From UJ101 sp047975265 (GTDB lineage Bacteria; Bacteroidota; Bacteroidia; Flavobacteriales; UJ101): a stretch of DNA of 64,000 bases. The notes beneath the pieces are model-generated. The model worked only from the letters and a program-made list of their open reading frames with translations. It was not told the origin of the DNA and searched no databases. Made by a program: the position numbers and the translations under genes. Shown piece after piece: positions 18,003 through 25,973 of the stretch. The stretch spans positions 45,921-109,920 of the forward strand of contig JBKEDE010000033.1 in NCBI GenBank assembly GCA_047975265.1. Direction: 5' to 3'. Numbering within the stretch: the first letter of the stretch is position 1; each line of letters starts with the position of its first letter.

Positions 18003-18034
18003 TTGTGTATTTCTAATTATTAATTTTACTTTTG
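18003..18034 (+). promoter_or_regulatory. putative promoter of the PagL-like gene
   Basis: TACTTTTG at 18027-18034 matches TAnnTTTG, with TTG at 18003-18005, 21 bases upstream. The start codon of the next gene is 20 bases downstream. Confidence 0.5.
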
Positions 18035-18054
18035 TCGGATAATTTTTTAAATAT

Positions 18055-19158
18055 ATGAATTATTCCAGGAAAAGTTTTATACTATTTTTTTTAATTATAA
18101 ATATTTCAGGAAATGCTCAGAACAAGGAACAACATATGACGCTTCAAGCGGATTATTTTTATGGTAATTTATTAAAACACAATCCGGACGTATCTCATTT
18201 AGTAAAAGGACATCCATCAGGAATCATTTTAAGCTGGAACAAAGAAACTACGGGAAAAAATGATTGGGAACAACGTTTTAATTATCCTGATTTTGGAGTG
18301 TCATTTATATACCAAGATTTTAAAAATGATGTTTTAGGAGAAGATTATGGATTATACGGTCATTATAATTTTTATATTGGAAATCGTACAAAAAATAGAA
18401 ATGATTTCTTATTTCGATTGGGTGTAGGGTTAGCCTATAACACAAATCCTTATGACAAAGCTAAAAACAGTAAAAATACGGCTTTCGGAGGACATCTTTC
18501 AGCCAGCATATATGCTATGGCTAATTATAAACGAAGAATCACCAAAAACATAAGTGCCCAAACAGGGTTTACTTTTATGCATTATTCCAATGGAAATACA
18601 AAAGCACCTAACAATGGAGTAAATCTCTTTGGAGTGAATGTGGGTGTAAATTATAATTTGAATGCATCAGAAAAGGAGTATCAGTATCATGAAAAAACAA
18701 CATTTAAAGAACCTTTACGATATAATGTGGTACTTCGAGGAGGAGTTAATGAATCGGATATAATCAATAGTGGATTATTTCCCTTTTTTACAGGCTCTTT
18801 TTATGTGGATAAACGTTTGAGCCATCTGAGTGCCGTTCAATTAGGAGCAGATGTTTTTGTTTCTGAATTTTTAAAAGAATACGTAAAATATAAAAATGTT
18901 ATTGAAAATAAGAATGATGATCCAAACGAATATGTACGTGTGGCAGTTATAGCAGGGCATGAATTGTTTATCAATAAATTATCTGTTATAACGCAGGTGG
19001 GTATTTACCTTTACGATCCGGTTGGTTTTGAAAGTATATTTTATGAAAGAATCGGGTTAAAACGTTATTTTGGTAAAAAAATATTTGGAACCGTATCGTT
19101 AAAAGCCCATGCTGCCAGAGCAGAGGCAATAGAATTTGGTATTGGAGCAAGATTTTAA
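18055..19158 (+). CDS. acyloxyacyl hydrolase / PagL-like lipid A deacylase
   Basis: The 367-residue protein has a signal peptide (to about GNAQ, residue 22) and an amphipathic beta-strand pattern expected of an outer-membrane barrel. The HYSNGN motif near residue 179 is the His/Ser active-site signature of PagL-type lipid A 3-O-deacylases, preceded by the typical GFTFM strand. It is about twice the length of Pseudomonas PagL because a second half with further strands follows (from about residue 215), which is common for the Bacteroidota acyloxyacyl hydrolase group. Substrate is inferred, not shown. The next gene begins 22 bases past its end. Confidence 0.8.
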   Translation: MNYSRKSFILFFLIINISGNAQNKEQHMTLQADYFYGNLLKHNPDVSHLVKGHPSGIILSWNKETTGKNDWEQRFNYPDFGVSFIYQDFKNDVLGEDYGLYGHYNFYIGNRTKNRNDFLFRLGVGLAYNTNPYDKAKNSKNTAFGGHLSASIYAMANYKRRITKNISAQTGFTFMHYSNGNTKAPNNGVNLFGVNVGVNYNLNASEKEYQYHEKTTFKEPLRYNVVLRGGVNESDIINSGLFPFFTGSFYVDKRLSHLSAVQLGADVFVSEFLKEYVKYKNVIENKNDDPNEYVRVAVIAGHELFINKLSVITQVGIYLYDPVGFESIFYERIGLKRYFGKKIFGTVSLKAHAARAEAIEFGIGARF

Positions 19159-19180
19159 TAGATATAAAAAAAGTAGTAAA

Positions 19181-19945
19181 ATGTTTTGGATGAAAAATAA
19201 TATTAAATTTATAGCAAGTTTTTTGATAATTCTGTTGTGTTCATGCGATAGTAAAAATGCCAATGATTGTTTTCAGACAGCAGGAGCTATTATCCAAAAA
19301 GAAGTTAAAGTGGGTGCTTTTTCTAAAATTTTAGCAACAGAAGAGGTTATTTTAATTTTAAAACAAGGAACAACACAGCAAGTAATTATAGAAACGGGTG
19401 AAAACTTATTGAACGATGTAGAAGCATATGTAGAAGAAGGTCGATTAATTTTAAACAATAATAACAGTTGCAACTACGTACGTGATTATGAATTGACAAA
19501 AATATATGTAACTTCACCTGATCTTACAGAAATACGCTGTGCTACCAATCGTTATATTAAATCAGAAGGGATTTTAGCCTATCCGAATTTAACTATTTTA
19601 TCGGAAGATAGTCAAAGTAATTATTTAATCTCCGGAGATGTAGAATTGGCATTGGATTCTGAAAAAGTAAGTGTAGTTGCTAACGGAACTTCTATTTTTA
19701 GAATATCAGGAAAAGCCATGCAATTAAGTATTGTTTTTGCTTCCAACGATTGCCGTTTTGAAGGCGGGAATTTTATAGTGGATCAGATTGATTTAAGCCA
19801 TAGTAGTTCTAACGATATCATTGTAAATCCTCAAATAGCCCTAAGAGGAATTATTTACAGTACAGGTGATGTTATTTCAAAAAACCAACCAAATATAATT
19901 GAAGTAGAACAACGTTACAAAGGAAAATTAATTATAGCAAAATAA
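19181..19945 (+). CDS. head GIN domain (DUF2807) lipoprotein
   Basis: The frame is open from 19136, but that start lies inside the preceding gene; ATG at 19181 (or 19190) puts a signal sequence and lipobox LLCSC at the right distance, so I chose 19181. The mature part is a DUF2807 putative auto-transporter adhesin domain, a right-handed beta-helix-like fold with VILILKQGTTQQVIIETGENLL and repeated short strands with Asn turns. Such proteins are exported and surface-associated; function is unknown. It is probably cotranscribed with the PagL-like gene. Confidence 0.78.
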   Translation: MFWMKNNIKFIASFLIILLCSCDSKNANDCFQTAGAIIQKEVKVGAFSKILATEEVILILKQGTTQQVIIETGENLLNDVEAYVEEGRLILNNNNSCNYVRDYELTKIYVTSPDLTEIRCATNRYIKSEGILAYPNLTILSEDSQSNYLISGDVELALDSEKVSVVANGTSIFRISGKAMQLSIVFASNDCRFEGGNFIVDQIDLSHSSSNDIIVNPQIALRGIIYSTGDVISKNQPNIIEVEQRYKGKLIIAK

Positions 19946-19970
19946 TTTTAAGTGGTTCATTATAAAAATA

Positions 19971-20648
19971 TTACATACTATATGAATCACCAATATCTAA
20001 TAAAATCAATTCTTTTCCTTTCTCTTTAAAAGCTTTTTGAGCTTCTTGTTTGGATATTTTAATAGGAGGAAATGTATCGTAATGACAGCCTATAATTTTG
20101 TTACATTCTATAAAATCAGAAGCGATAACAGTGTCTTGATAACCCATAGTAAAATTATCTCCAATAGGTAAAATGGCTAAATCTAACCGAGTCCAAAGAG
20201 GTATTAACTTCATATCGTGAGTGAGAGCCGTATCTCCTGCAATATATACCGAGTGATCTTTAGTTGTTAATAAAAACCCTCCGGGTTCTCCACCATAGCT
20301 TCCATCAGGAAAGGAACTGGTATGAACGGCAGCCGTAAACTTGGCAGAAAAATCGTCTGTCCGAAATGTTCCTCCATGATTTAACGGATGTGCTTTTAAT
20401 CCTAAGTTTGTAAAGTGTAGATAAATCTCATAATTTGAAACAATGAGTGCGCTATTATTTTTAGCAATGGTTTCCACATCCAAGATATGATCTTGATGAG
20501 CATGTGTTACTAAAATGTAATCCGTTTTTAGAGTATTAACATCAATATTTTCAGCTAAAGGATTGCCCGTTATAAACGGATCTATAATAATCGTTGTATT
20601 ATTTAATTCAATTCCAAAACAAGCATGACCGTAATATGTGATTTTCAT
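19971..20648 (-). CDS. metal-dependent hydrolase, MBL fold (UPF0173 family)
   Basis: The 225-residue protein is a metallo-beta-lactamase fold: the YYGHACFGIELNN start, the THAHQDHILD motif (HxHxDH), the H of VHTSSFP, the D of AGDTALTHDM and the C-terminal GCHYDTFPPI are the metal ligands and landmarks of the UPF0173 group. The physiological substrate is unknown. It is convergent with the DUF2807 gene and divergent from the helicase gene. Confidence 0.9.
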   Translation of the reverse strand: MKITYYGHACFGIELNNTTIIIDPFITGNPLAENIDVNTLKTDYILVTHAHQDHILDVETIAKNNSALIVSNYEIYLHFTNLGLKAHPLNHGGTFRTDDFSAKFTAAVHTSSFPDGSYGGEPGGFLLTTKDHSVYIAGDTALTHDMKLIPLWTRLDLAILPIGDNFTMGYQDTVIASDFIECNKIIGCHYDTFPPIKISKQEAQKAFKEKGKELILLDIGDSYSM

Positions 20649-20735
20649 AAAAGTATAAGTTTAAAAAGAATCTAAAGATAGAAAAAAAACATTTCAAATA
20701 AACTTTATAATTAATTTTTTGTATTTCTTTCTTCT

Positions 20736-20765
20736 TTGGTTAATGGTAGAAAATCCTTATTTTTG
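20736..20765 (+). promoter_or_regulatory. putative helicase-gene promoter
   Basis: TTG at 20736-20738 and TATTTTTG at 20758-20765 are exactly 19 bases apart, an excellent match to the Bacteroidetes promoter. The GTG start lies 53 bases downstream. Confidence 0.65.
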
Positions 20766-20818
20766 TAGTTTATATAATCTATTTTAATAAAATAAAATAT
20801 TAATAGTCAATTAATTAC

Positions 20819-23110
20819 GTGCATTCAGATTATTTAGAAACCTTAAATACAGCACAGCGTAAAGCCGTGGAAACAACGGAAGGTCCTTTAATGGTAATAG
20901 CCGGAGCAGGAGCCGGTAAAACACGTGTTTTAACATACCGGATTGCTCATTTAATGACTAAAGGGGTTGATTCGTTCCATATTTTAGCCTTAACTTTTAC
21001 CAACAAAGCGGCACGCGAAATGAAAGGACGTATCGAAGCAATTGTAGGAGATTCTGAAGCTAAAAATCTTTGGATGGGAACTTTTCACTCGGTGTTTGCA
21101 CGAATTTTACGGGCAGAAGCTGATAAATTGGGATATCCAAACAACTTTACGATTTATGATACCCAGGATTCAGTTGGTGTGATTACCAAAATTATTAAAG
21201 AAATGCAACTGGACAAAGATGTCTATAAACCCAAACAAATTTTAGGTAGAATTTCACAATATAAAAATAATCTTATAACCGTACGGGCTTATTTTAACAA
21301 TGTCGAATTACAAGAAGCCGATGCTGCAGCCATGCGTCCTAAAACAGGCGATATTTATAAACTTTACGTAGAACGCTGTTTTAAAAGTGGAGCCATGGAT
21401 TTTGATGATTTATTATTGAGAACCAATGAATTATTAACTCGTTTTCCTGAAGTTTTATCAAAATACCAAGATCGTTTTCGTTATATTTTGGTAGATGAAT
21501 ATCAAGATACCAATCATTCACAATATTTAATTATAAAAGCGTTAGCTTCTCGTTATGAGAATTTATGCGTAGTAGGAGATGATGCTCAATCTATTTATGC
21601 ATTTCGTGGAGCCAATATTCAGAATATTTTAAATTTCCAAAATGATTATTCTGATACTCAATTAGTTCGATTGGAACAAAATTATCGTTCCACAAAAAAT
21701 ATTGTCAGAGCTGCCAACGATATTATTGCTAAAAACAAAAATCAGATACAAAAAGATGTTTGGACAGCTAATGATGAAGGCGAACTAATTAAAGTCTATC
21801 GAGCTTTATCTGATGGAGAAGAGGGACGTTATGTAGCAAGCACTATTTTTGATAAATCACTTTCAGAGCAAAAACATTACAAAGATTTTTGTGTTCTTTA
21901 TCGTACAAATGCTCAATCACGGGCTATTGAAGAGGCTCTTCGTAAAAAAAATATACCGTATAAGATCTATGGTGGATTATCGTTTTACCAACGGGCAGAA
22001 ATCAAAAATGTACTCGCTTATTTACGTATATTGGTAAATCCAAATGATGAAGAGGCTTTGGTACGAATTATCAATTATCCTAAAAGAGGAATAGGACAAA
22101 CAACGATTAATAAGTTGGTTGTTGGAGCAAATAAAAAAGGTTTATCGTTGTATGAAACAATACAAAATGCTCATCGTCTTGATTTAGATATCAATACCGG
22201 AACACTGAAGAAATTACGGGAATTTTATATTTTATTAGAAAGTTATGCCCTTATGCAGAAGGAGCAAGATGCTTCTGAAACAGCTGCTTACATTATTAAA
22301 ACCTCCGGAATAGTAAAATCGTTAAAAGAAGATGATACTCCCGAAGGAATTTCACGGTACGAGAATGTTCAAGAACTTTTAAACAGTATCAAAGGATATG
22401 TAGAAGAGGAACAACAAATTGAAAATGGGGATTCTTCCTTAACCGGGTTTTTAGAAAATGTAGCGTTATCATCCGATCTTGATAAAGATACAAAAGAAGA
22501 CGAAAACAAAGTTTCTTTAATGACAATTCATTTAGCTAAAGGGCTTGAATTTCCGGTTGTGATGATTGTAGGATTGGAAGAAAATTTATTTCCTTCCATG
22601 ATGGCATTAAATTCAAGACAAGACCTTGAAGAAGAACGCCGATTGTTTTACGTCGCTTTAACCAGAGGAAAGCAACAAGTAATGCTTTCGTATGCAGTAA
22701 CCCGTTATCGTTGGGGTAAATTGGTAGATTCTGAACCAAGCCGCTTTATAGAAGAAATAGACGACATTTTTTTAGACACAACATTAGCCTTTCTTAAACG
22801 TAAGTTTATAAATAATTCAGGATTAGATGCTTCTGTTTTTGGTGAAAATTTATCCAGATATAATAAAAAACCAAAAAGAGCTATTTTGAAAAAACTAAAA
22901 TCGGAATCATTCGTTGAAAATAATCTCAGATCATCTATTGATGGATTAAAAGTAGGTTTAAATGTTGAGCATGTTCGTTTTGGTAGAGGAAAAATACTAA
23001 ATATTGAAGGAAATAAAGAAGATGATGTTAAAATAGTGGTTGAGTTTCAGCATGTAGGGAAGAAGAAGTTATTGTATAAATTTGCAAAAGGAAAAATAAA
23101 AGTGGTTTGA
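20819..23110 (+). CDS. UvrD/PcrA-type DNA helicase
   Basis: The 763-residue superfamily 1A helicase starts with a GTG (there is no nearby upstream ATG and the Q-motif LNTAQRKAVE begins at residue 9). Walker A is AGAGAGKTRV, motif II VDEYQDTNHSQY, motif III GDDAQSIYAFRGA, motif IV LEQNYRS and motif VI VALTRGKQQVMLSY. UvrD/PcrA helicases unwind 3'-5' in excision and mismatch repair and clear stalled complexes. The C-terminal LKVGLNVEHVRFGRGKI tail is the PcrA/UvrD Tudor-like domain. Whether to call it uvrD or pcrA is a matter of convention. Confidence 0.95.
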   Translation: MHSDYLETLNTAQRKAVETTEGPLMVIAGAGAGKTRVLTYRIAHLMTKGVDSFHILALTFTNKAAREMKGRIEAIVGDSEAKNLWMGTFHSVFARILRAEADKLGYPNNFTIYDTQDSVGVITKIIKEMQLDKDVYKPKQILGRISQYKNNLITVRAYFNNVELQEADAAAMRPKTGDIYKLYVERCFKSGAMDFDDLLLRTNELLTRFPEVLSKYQDRFRYILVDEYQDTNHSQYLIIKALASRYENLCVVGDDAQSIYAFRGANIQNILNFQNDYSDTQLVRLEQNYRSTKNIVRAANDIIAKNKNQIQKDVWTANDEGELIKVYRALSDGEEGRYVASTIFDKSLSEQKHYKDFCVLYRTNAQSRAIEEALRKKNIPYKIYGGLSFYQRAEIKNVLAYLRILVNPNDEEALVRIINYPKRGIGQTTINKLVVGANKKGLSLYETIQNAHRLDLDINTGTLKKLREFYILLESYALMQKEQDASETAAYIIKTSGIVKSLKEDDTPEGISRYENVQELLNSIKGYVEEEQQIENGDSSLTGFLENVALSSDLDKDTKEDENKVSLMTIHLAKGLEFPVVMIVGLEENLFPSMMALNSRQDLEEERRLFYVALTRGKQQVMLSYAVTRYRWGKLVDSEPSRFIEEIDDIFLDTTLAFLKRKFINNSGLDASVFGENLSRYNKKPKRAILKKLKSESFVENNLRSSIDGLKVGLNVEHVRFGRGKILNIEGNKEDDVKIVVEFQHVGKKKLLYKFAKGKIKVV

Positions 23111-23122
23111 AAACTTTAAAAT

Positions 23123-23341
23123 CTAATCTTTGATACCCTCAAAAAATTCTTTTAAAGTCATGTCATGAGCGTCTAATATTCTCAAGAGATTTTTTATGGT
23201 GAAATTCGTTCCTTTCTCCATTCTCCAATATTGCACTCGAGGGATTTTGTTTTCCCAAGCAAAGTAATCATAACTCACATAACCTTTTTCCTTTCTTAGC
23301 TGACGCACTCTGTCAGCAATCTTTACTATTCTTTCATCCAT
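23123..23341 (-). CDS. small XRE-type helix-turn-helix regulator
   Basis: An open frame extends upstream to 23398, but the ATG at 23341 gives a compact 72-residue protein beginning MDERIVKIADRVRQLRKEKGY, the normal start of an HTH_3 domain; the extra residues look non-conserved. The HTH covers the whole protein, with recognition-helix segment VQYWRMEKGTNFTIKNLLRIL. The target is unknown. It is convergent with the helicase and its 5' region faces a 240-base AT-rich gap shared with the DUF4290 gene. Confidence 0.75.
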   Translation of the reverse strand: MDERIVKIADRVRQLRKEKGYVSYDYFAWENKIPRVQYWRMEKGTNFTIKNLLRILDAHDMTLKEFFEGIKD

Positions 23342-23558
23342 GTGTGTGTGTTTTAAATGCCACAAAGTTGCTGATTTTCCTATTATAAAGTGTACCATTT
23401 ATTAAAAAAAAATTATACCGAAAAATAAACGATTTATAAAGCTGTTTCTTGAATGGATTTTAATCAAGAATTAAAAAAAATATAATCTATTTTATTGAGT
23501 AGAAATATGTTGTAGAATAATTCAATAAATATTTTGTTTAAAAGGTCGTTTTTCTTAT

Positions 23559-23566
23559 TATATTTG
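23559..23566 (+). promoter_or_regulatory. putative promoter of the DUF4290-murA pair, -7 element
   Basis: TATATTTG matches TAnnTTTG and ends 16 bases before the start codon of the DUF4290 gene. A TTG at 23534-23536 is 22 bases upstream, slightly too far. Confidence 0.45.
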
Positions 23567-23582
23567 TTCAAATTTATTTTTT

Positions 23583-24182
23583 ATGGAATATAATGTTGAT
23601 AGAGAAAAACTGATCATACCGGAATACGGTCGCCATGTGCAAAAAATGATTAACCACTGTGTTTTAATCAAAAATGATGAAGAACGGAATAAATGTGCAA
23701 ATGCCATTATTTTTGTTATGGGAAATATGAATCCCCACTTAAGAGATATTCCGGATTTTCAACATAAGTTATGGGACCAGTTGTTTATCATGTCCAATTT
23801 TAAGTTGAATGTCAATTCCCCTTATCCGATTCCAACAGCTGAGCAATTTCAAGAAGCTCCGAGAAGATTAAAATACCCCGAAGTAGCTAAGAAATATCGA
23901 TATTACGGACATAATATAAAAAAAATGATTGATATTGCCATTTCATGGGAAGACGGAGATAAAAAGGAAGCCTTGATTTATACAATTGCCAATCATATGA
24001 AAAAATGCTTTCTCAAATGGAATAAAGATACCGTTGATGATGAAATTGTCTGGAATCATTTGGATGATTTATCAGATGGACGACTGGTATTAAAAGGAGA
24101 AACAGAAGGATTAGTTTCTTTTGAAAGTCAAGAAAAAAATTATCAACGACACAGTTTTAAAAAAAGACGGAAGACTAAATGA
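23583..24182 (+). CDS. DUF4290 domain-containing protein
   Basis: The 199-residue soluble protein begins MEYNVDREKLIIPEYGRH and contains NPHLRDIPDFQHKLWDQLFIMS, features I associate with the Bacteroidota-specific DUF4290 family. It ends in a very basic tail (KRRKTK). No catalytic motif is visible and function is unknown. Its stop overlaps the murA start by 4 bases (ATGA), so translation is coupled and a cell-wall-related role is a reasonable guess but only that. Confidence 0.8.
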   Translation: MEYNVDREKLIIPEYGRHVQKMINHCVLIKNDEERNKCANAIIFVMGNMNPHLRDIPDFQHKLWDQLFIMSNFKLNVNSPYPIPTAEQFQEAPRRLKYPEVAKKYRYYGHNIKKMIDIAISWEDGDKKEALIYTIANHMKKCFLKWNKDTVDDEIVWNHLDDLSDGRLVLKGETEGLVSFESQEKNYQRHSFKKRRKTK

Positions 24183-25483
24183 GTAGCTTCAAAATTAAAG
24201 GTGGTAAGAGTTTAAAAGGCGAAATTCAACCTCAAGGAGCGAAAAATGAGGTATTACAGGTTTTATGTGCCGTTTTACTAACTTCTGAACCCATAAGAAT
24301 AAAAAATATTCCTGATATTGTCGATGTCAATAAACTCATAGAAATATTGAGTAATCTCGGTGTAAAAATTATGAAAAATGGGAAAGGAGATTATACTTTC
24401 CAAGCAGATGAAGTACATACTGAGTATATGATGTCAAAGGAATTTCGTAAAGATGGAGCATCGTTAAGAGGTTCTATTATGCTGATTGGTCCCATGCTGT
24501 CAAGGTTTAAAAAAGGTTATATGCCTAAGCCGGGAGGTGATAAAATAGGTCGTCGTCGTTTAGATACTCATTTTGAGGGATTTATTAAATTAGGAGCAAA
24601 ATTCAGATATAATAAAGATGAATTATTTTATGGTGTAGAAGCAGACCGGTTAAAAGGAGCCTATCTTTTGCTTGATGAAGCTTCCGTAACAGGAACAGCC
24701 AATATTATTATGGCAGCTGTTTTAGCAAAAGGTAAAACAACAATTTATAATGCTGCGTGCGAACCATATATACAGCAATTATGTAAAATGTTAGTCCGTA
24801 TGGGAGCTGAAATTTCCGGAATAGGATCCAATTTGCTTACCATAGAAGGTGTAAAAGAGCTTGAAGGAACTGAACATACCGTTTTGCCTGATATGGTTGA
24901 AATTGGCTCATGGATAGGGCTTACTGCCATGACAAAATCAGAAATCACGATAAAAAACGTGCATTGGGATAATTTAGGTATTATTCCCAACGTATTCTCC
25001 AAATTAGGAATTACCATTGAATGTAAAGACGATGACATCTTCATTCCAAGTCATGAGAATTACAAAGTACAAAAGTTTATTGACGGATCTATTTTAACTG
25101 TTTCAGATGCTCCTTGGCCGGGTTTCACTCCTGATTTGTTGAGTATTATTTTAGTAATTGCCTGTCAGGCAAAAGGGACGGTATTGATTCATCAAAAAAT
25201 GTTTGAATCACGCTTATTCTTTACCGATAAACTAATTGATATGGGAGCTCAGATTATTTTATGCGATCCGCACCGTGCAACTGTAGTTGGTTTAAATCAT
25301 GAAACACCTTTGAAAGGATCCGTTATGACCTCTCCTGATATTCGGGCAGGAATATCTTTACTGATAGCGGCCTTATCGGCCGAAGGAACTTCTGTTATAC
25401 AGAACATTGAGCAGATTGATCGTGGGTATGAAAATATTGACGGTCGTTTAAAAGCCATTGGAGCAGATATTGTAAGGATATAA
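24179..25483 (+). CDS. murA: UDP-N-acetylglucosamine 1-carboxyvinyltransferase
   Basis: The 434-residue protein is a complete two-domain EPSP-synthase-like enzyme that transfers enolpyruvate from PEP to UDP-GlcNAc, the first committed step of peptidoglycan synthesis. GAKNEVLQVL carries the Lys of the K22 position; KPGGDKIGRRRLDTHF is the active-site loop. In the Escherichia coli enzyme this loop reads PGGCTIGARPVD, so the catalytic Cys115 is replaced by Asp121 here (codon GAT at 24539-24541). The same replacement makes other MurA enzymes resistant to fosfomycin. It is cotranscribed with the DUF4290 gene and ends at a strong terminator. Confidence 0.95.
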   Translation: MSSFKIKGGKSLKGEIQPQGAKNEVLQVLCAVLLTSEPIRIKNIPDIVDVNKLIEILSNLGVKIMKNGKGDYTFQADEVHTEYMMSKEFRKDGASLRGSIMLIGPMLSRFKKGYMPKPGGDKIGRRRLDTHFEGFIKLGAKFRYNKDELFYGVEADRLKGAYLLLDEASVTGTANIIMAAVLAKGKTTIYNAACEPYIQQLCKMLVRMGAEISGIGSNLLTIEGVKELEGTEHTVLPDMVEIGSWIGLTAMTKSEITIKNVHWDNLGIIPNVFSKLGITIECKDDDIFIPSHENYKVQKFIDGSILTVSDAPWPGFTPDLLSIILVIACQAKGTVLIHQKMFESRLFFTDKLIDMGAQIILCDPHRATVVGLNHETPLKGSVMTSPDIRAGISLLIAALSAEGTSVIQNIEQIDRGYENIDGRLKAIGADIVRI

Positions 25484-25495
25484 GGTTTATTTAAA

Positions 25496-25534
25496 ATAAA
25501 ACCATCTCGAGTTAGTTTCGAGATGGAAAAAAAT
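25496..25534. terminator. bidirectional terminator between murA and rnpB
   Basis: CCATCTCGA (25502-25510) pairs with TCGAGATGG in a 9-10 base stem with a short loop; it is preceded by A-rich and followed by A/T-rich sequence, giving a T tract on the minus strand and a weak one on the plus strand. It separates the convergent murA and RNase P RNA genes. Confidence 0.8.
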
Positions 25535-25537
25535 ATA

Positions 25538-25855
25538 AATCTATAAGCCGGATTCTGTTAAAGAGGAAAAAATAAACCTCTTCTCCTGTCATTTATCTAG
25601 TTCAGTTATTGCTAACTGAATCAAAACTGCCCACCCTTCAACTTTGGGCGAGTAACCCTCTAACGTTGGTTTACATGGCATTGCACCGCATAGAGTTTAC
25701 CTGATTTCACTACAGCCAAACTGTACATTCTTTCTGTTGCACTAGTCCTAACTCCGTACTTGAGTTTCGGAGTTGACGGGTGTTACCCGCTATGCTACTC
25801 TGTGGTGTCCGGACTTTCCTCTCTAAAATAACTTCAGAGCGACAAGACGATTTAC
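25538..25855 (-). ncRNA. rnpB: RNase P RNA, bacterial class A
   Basis: Read on the minus strand, the region contains the hallmark GAGGAAAGTCCGGAC (25807-25821, conserved region I) near the 5' end, CAACAGAAAG, the AGTGAAATCAGGTAAACTC region, and the 3' motif AGAATCCGGCTTATAG (about 25541-25556). Length (about 320 bases) and order of conserved elements fit bacterial RNase P RNA, the catalytic subunit that trims tRNA 5' leaders. Ends are approximate. A -7 promoter element lies just upstream and a terminator just downstream. Confidence 0.95.
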
Positions 25856-25860
25856 AGATA

Positions 25861-25868
25861 CAAAGATA
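25861..25868 (-). promoter_or_regulatory. putative rnpB promoter, -7 element
   Basis: The minus strand reads TATCTTTG, an exact TAnnTTTG match, 6 bases upstream of the apparent 5' end of the RNase P RNA, which is the spacing expected between this element and a transcription start. Confidence 0.65.
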
Positions 25869-25941
25869 GACTTTAAATAAAAAATAACCGAATTTTAATG
25901 ATTGAAATAAAAATTCTTATTTCATTACAAATTATAATATG

Positions 25942-25949
25942 TATTTTTG
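25942..25949 (+). promoter_or_regulatory. putative promoter of the ABC-F gene, -7 element
   Basis: TATTTTTG matches TAnnTTTG and lies 24 bases before the start codon. Confidence 0.45.
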
Positions 25950-25973
25950 CTTCGAATTTAAAAAGAACAACTG

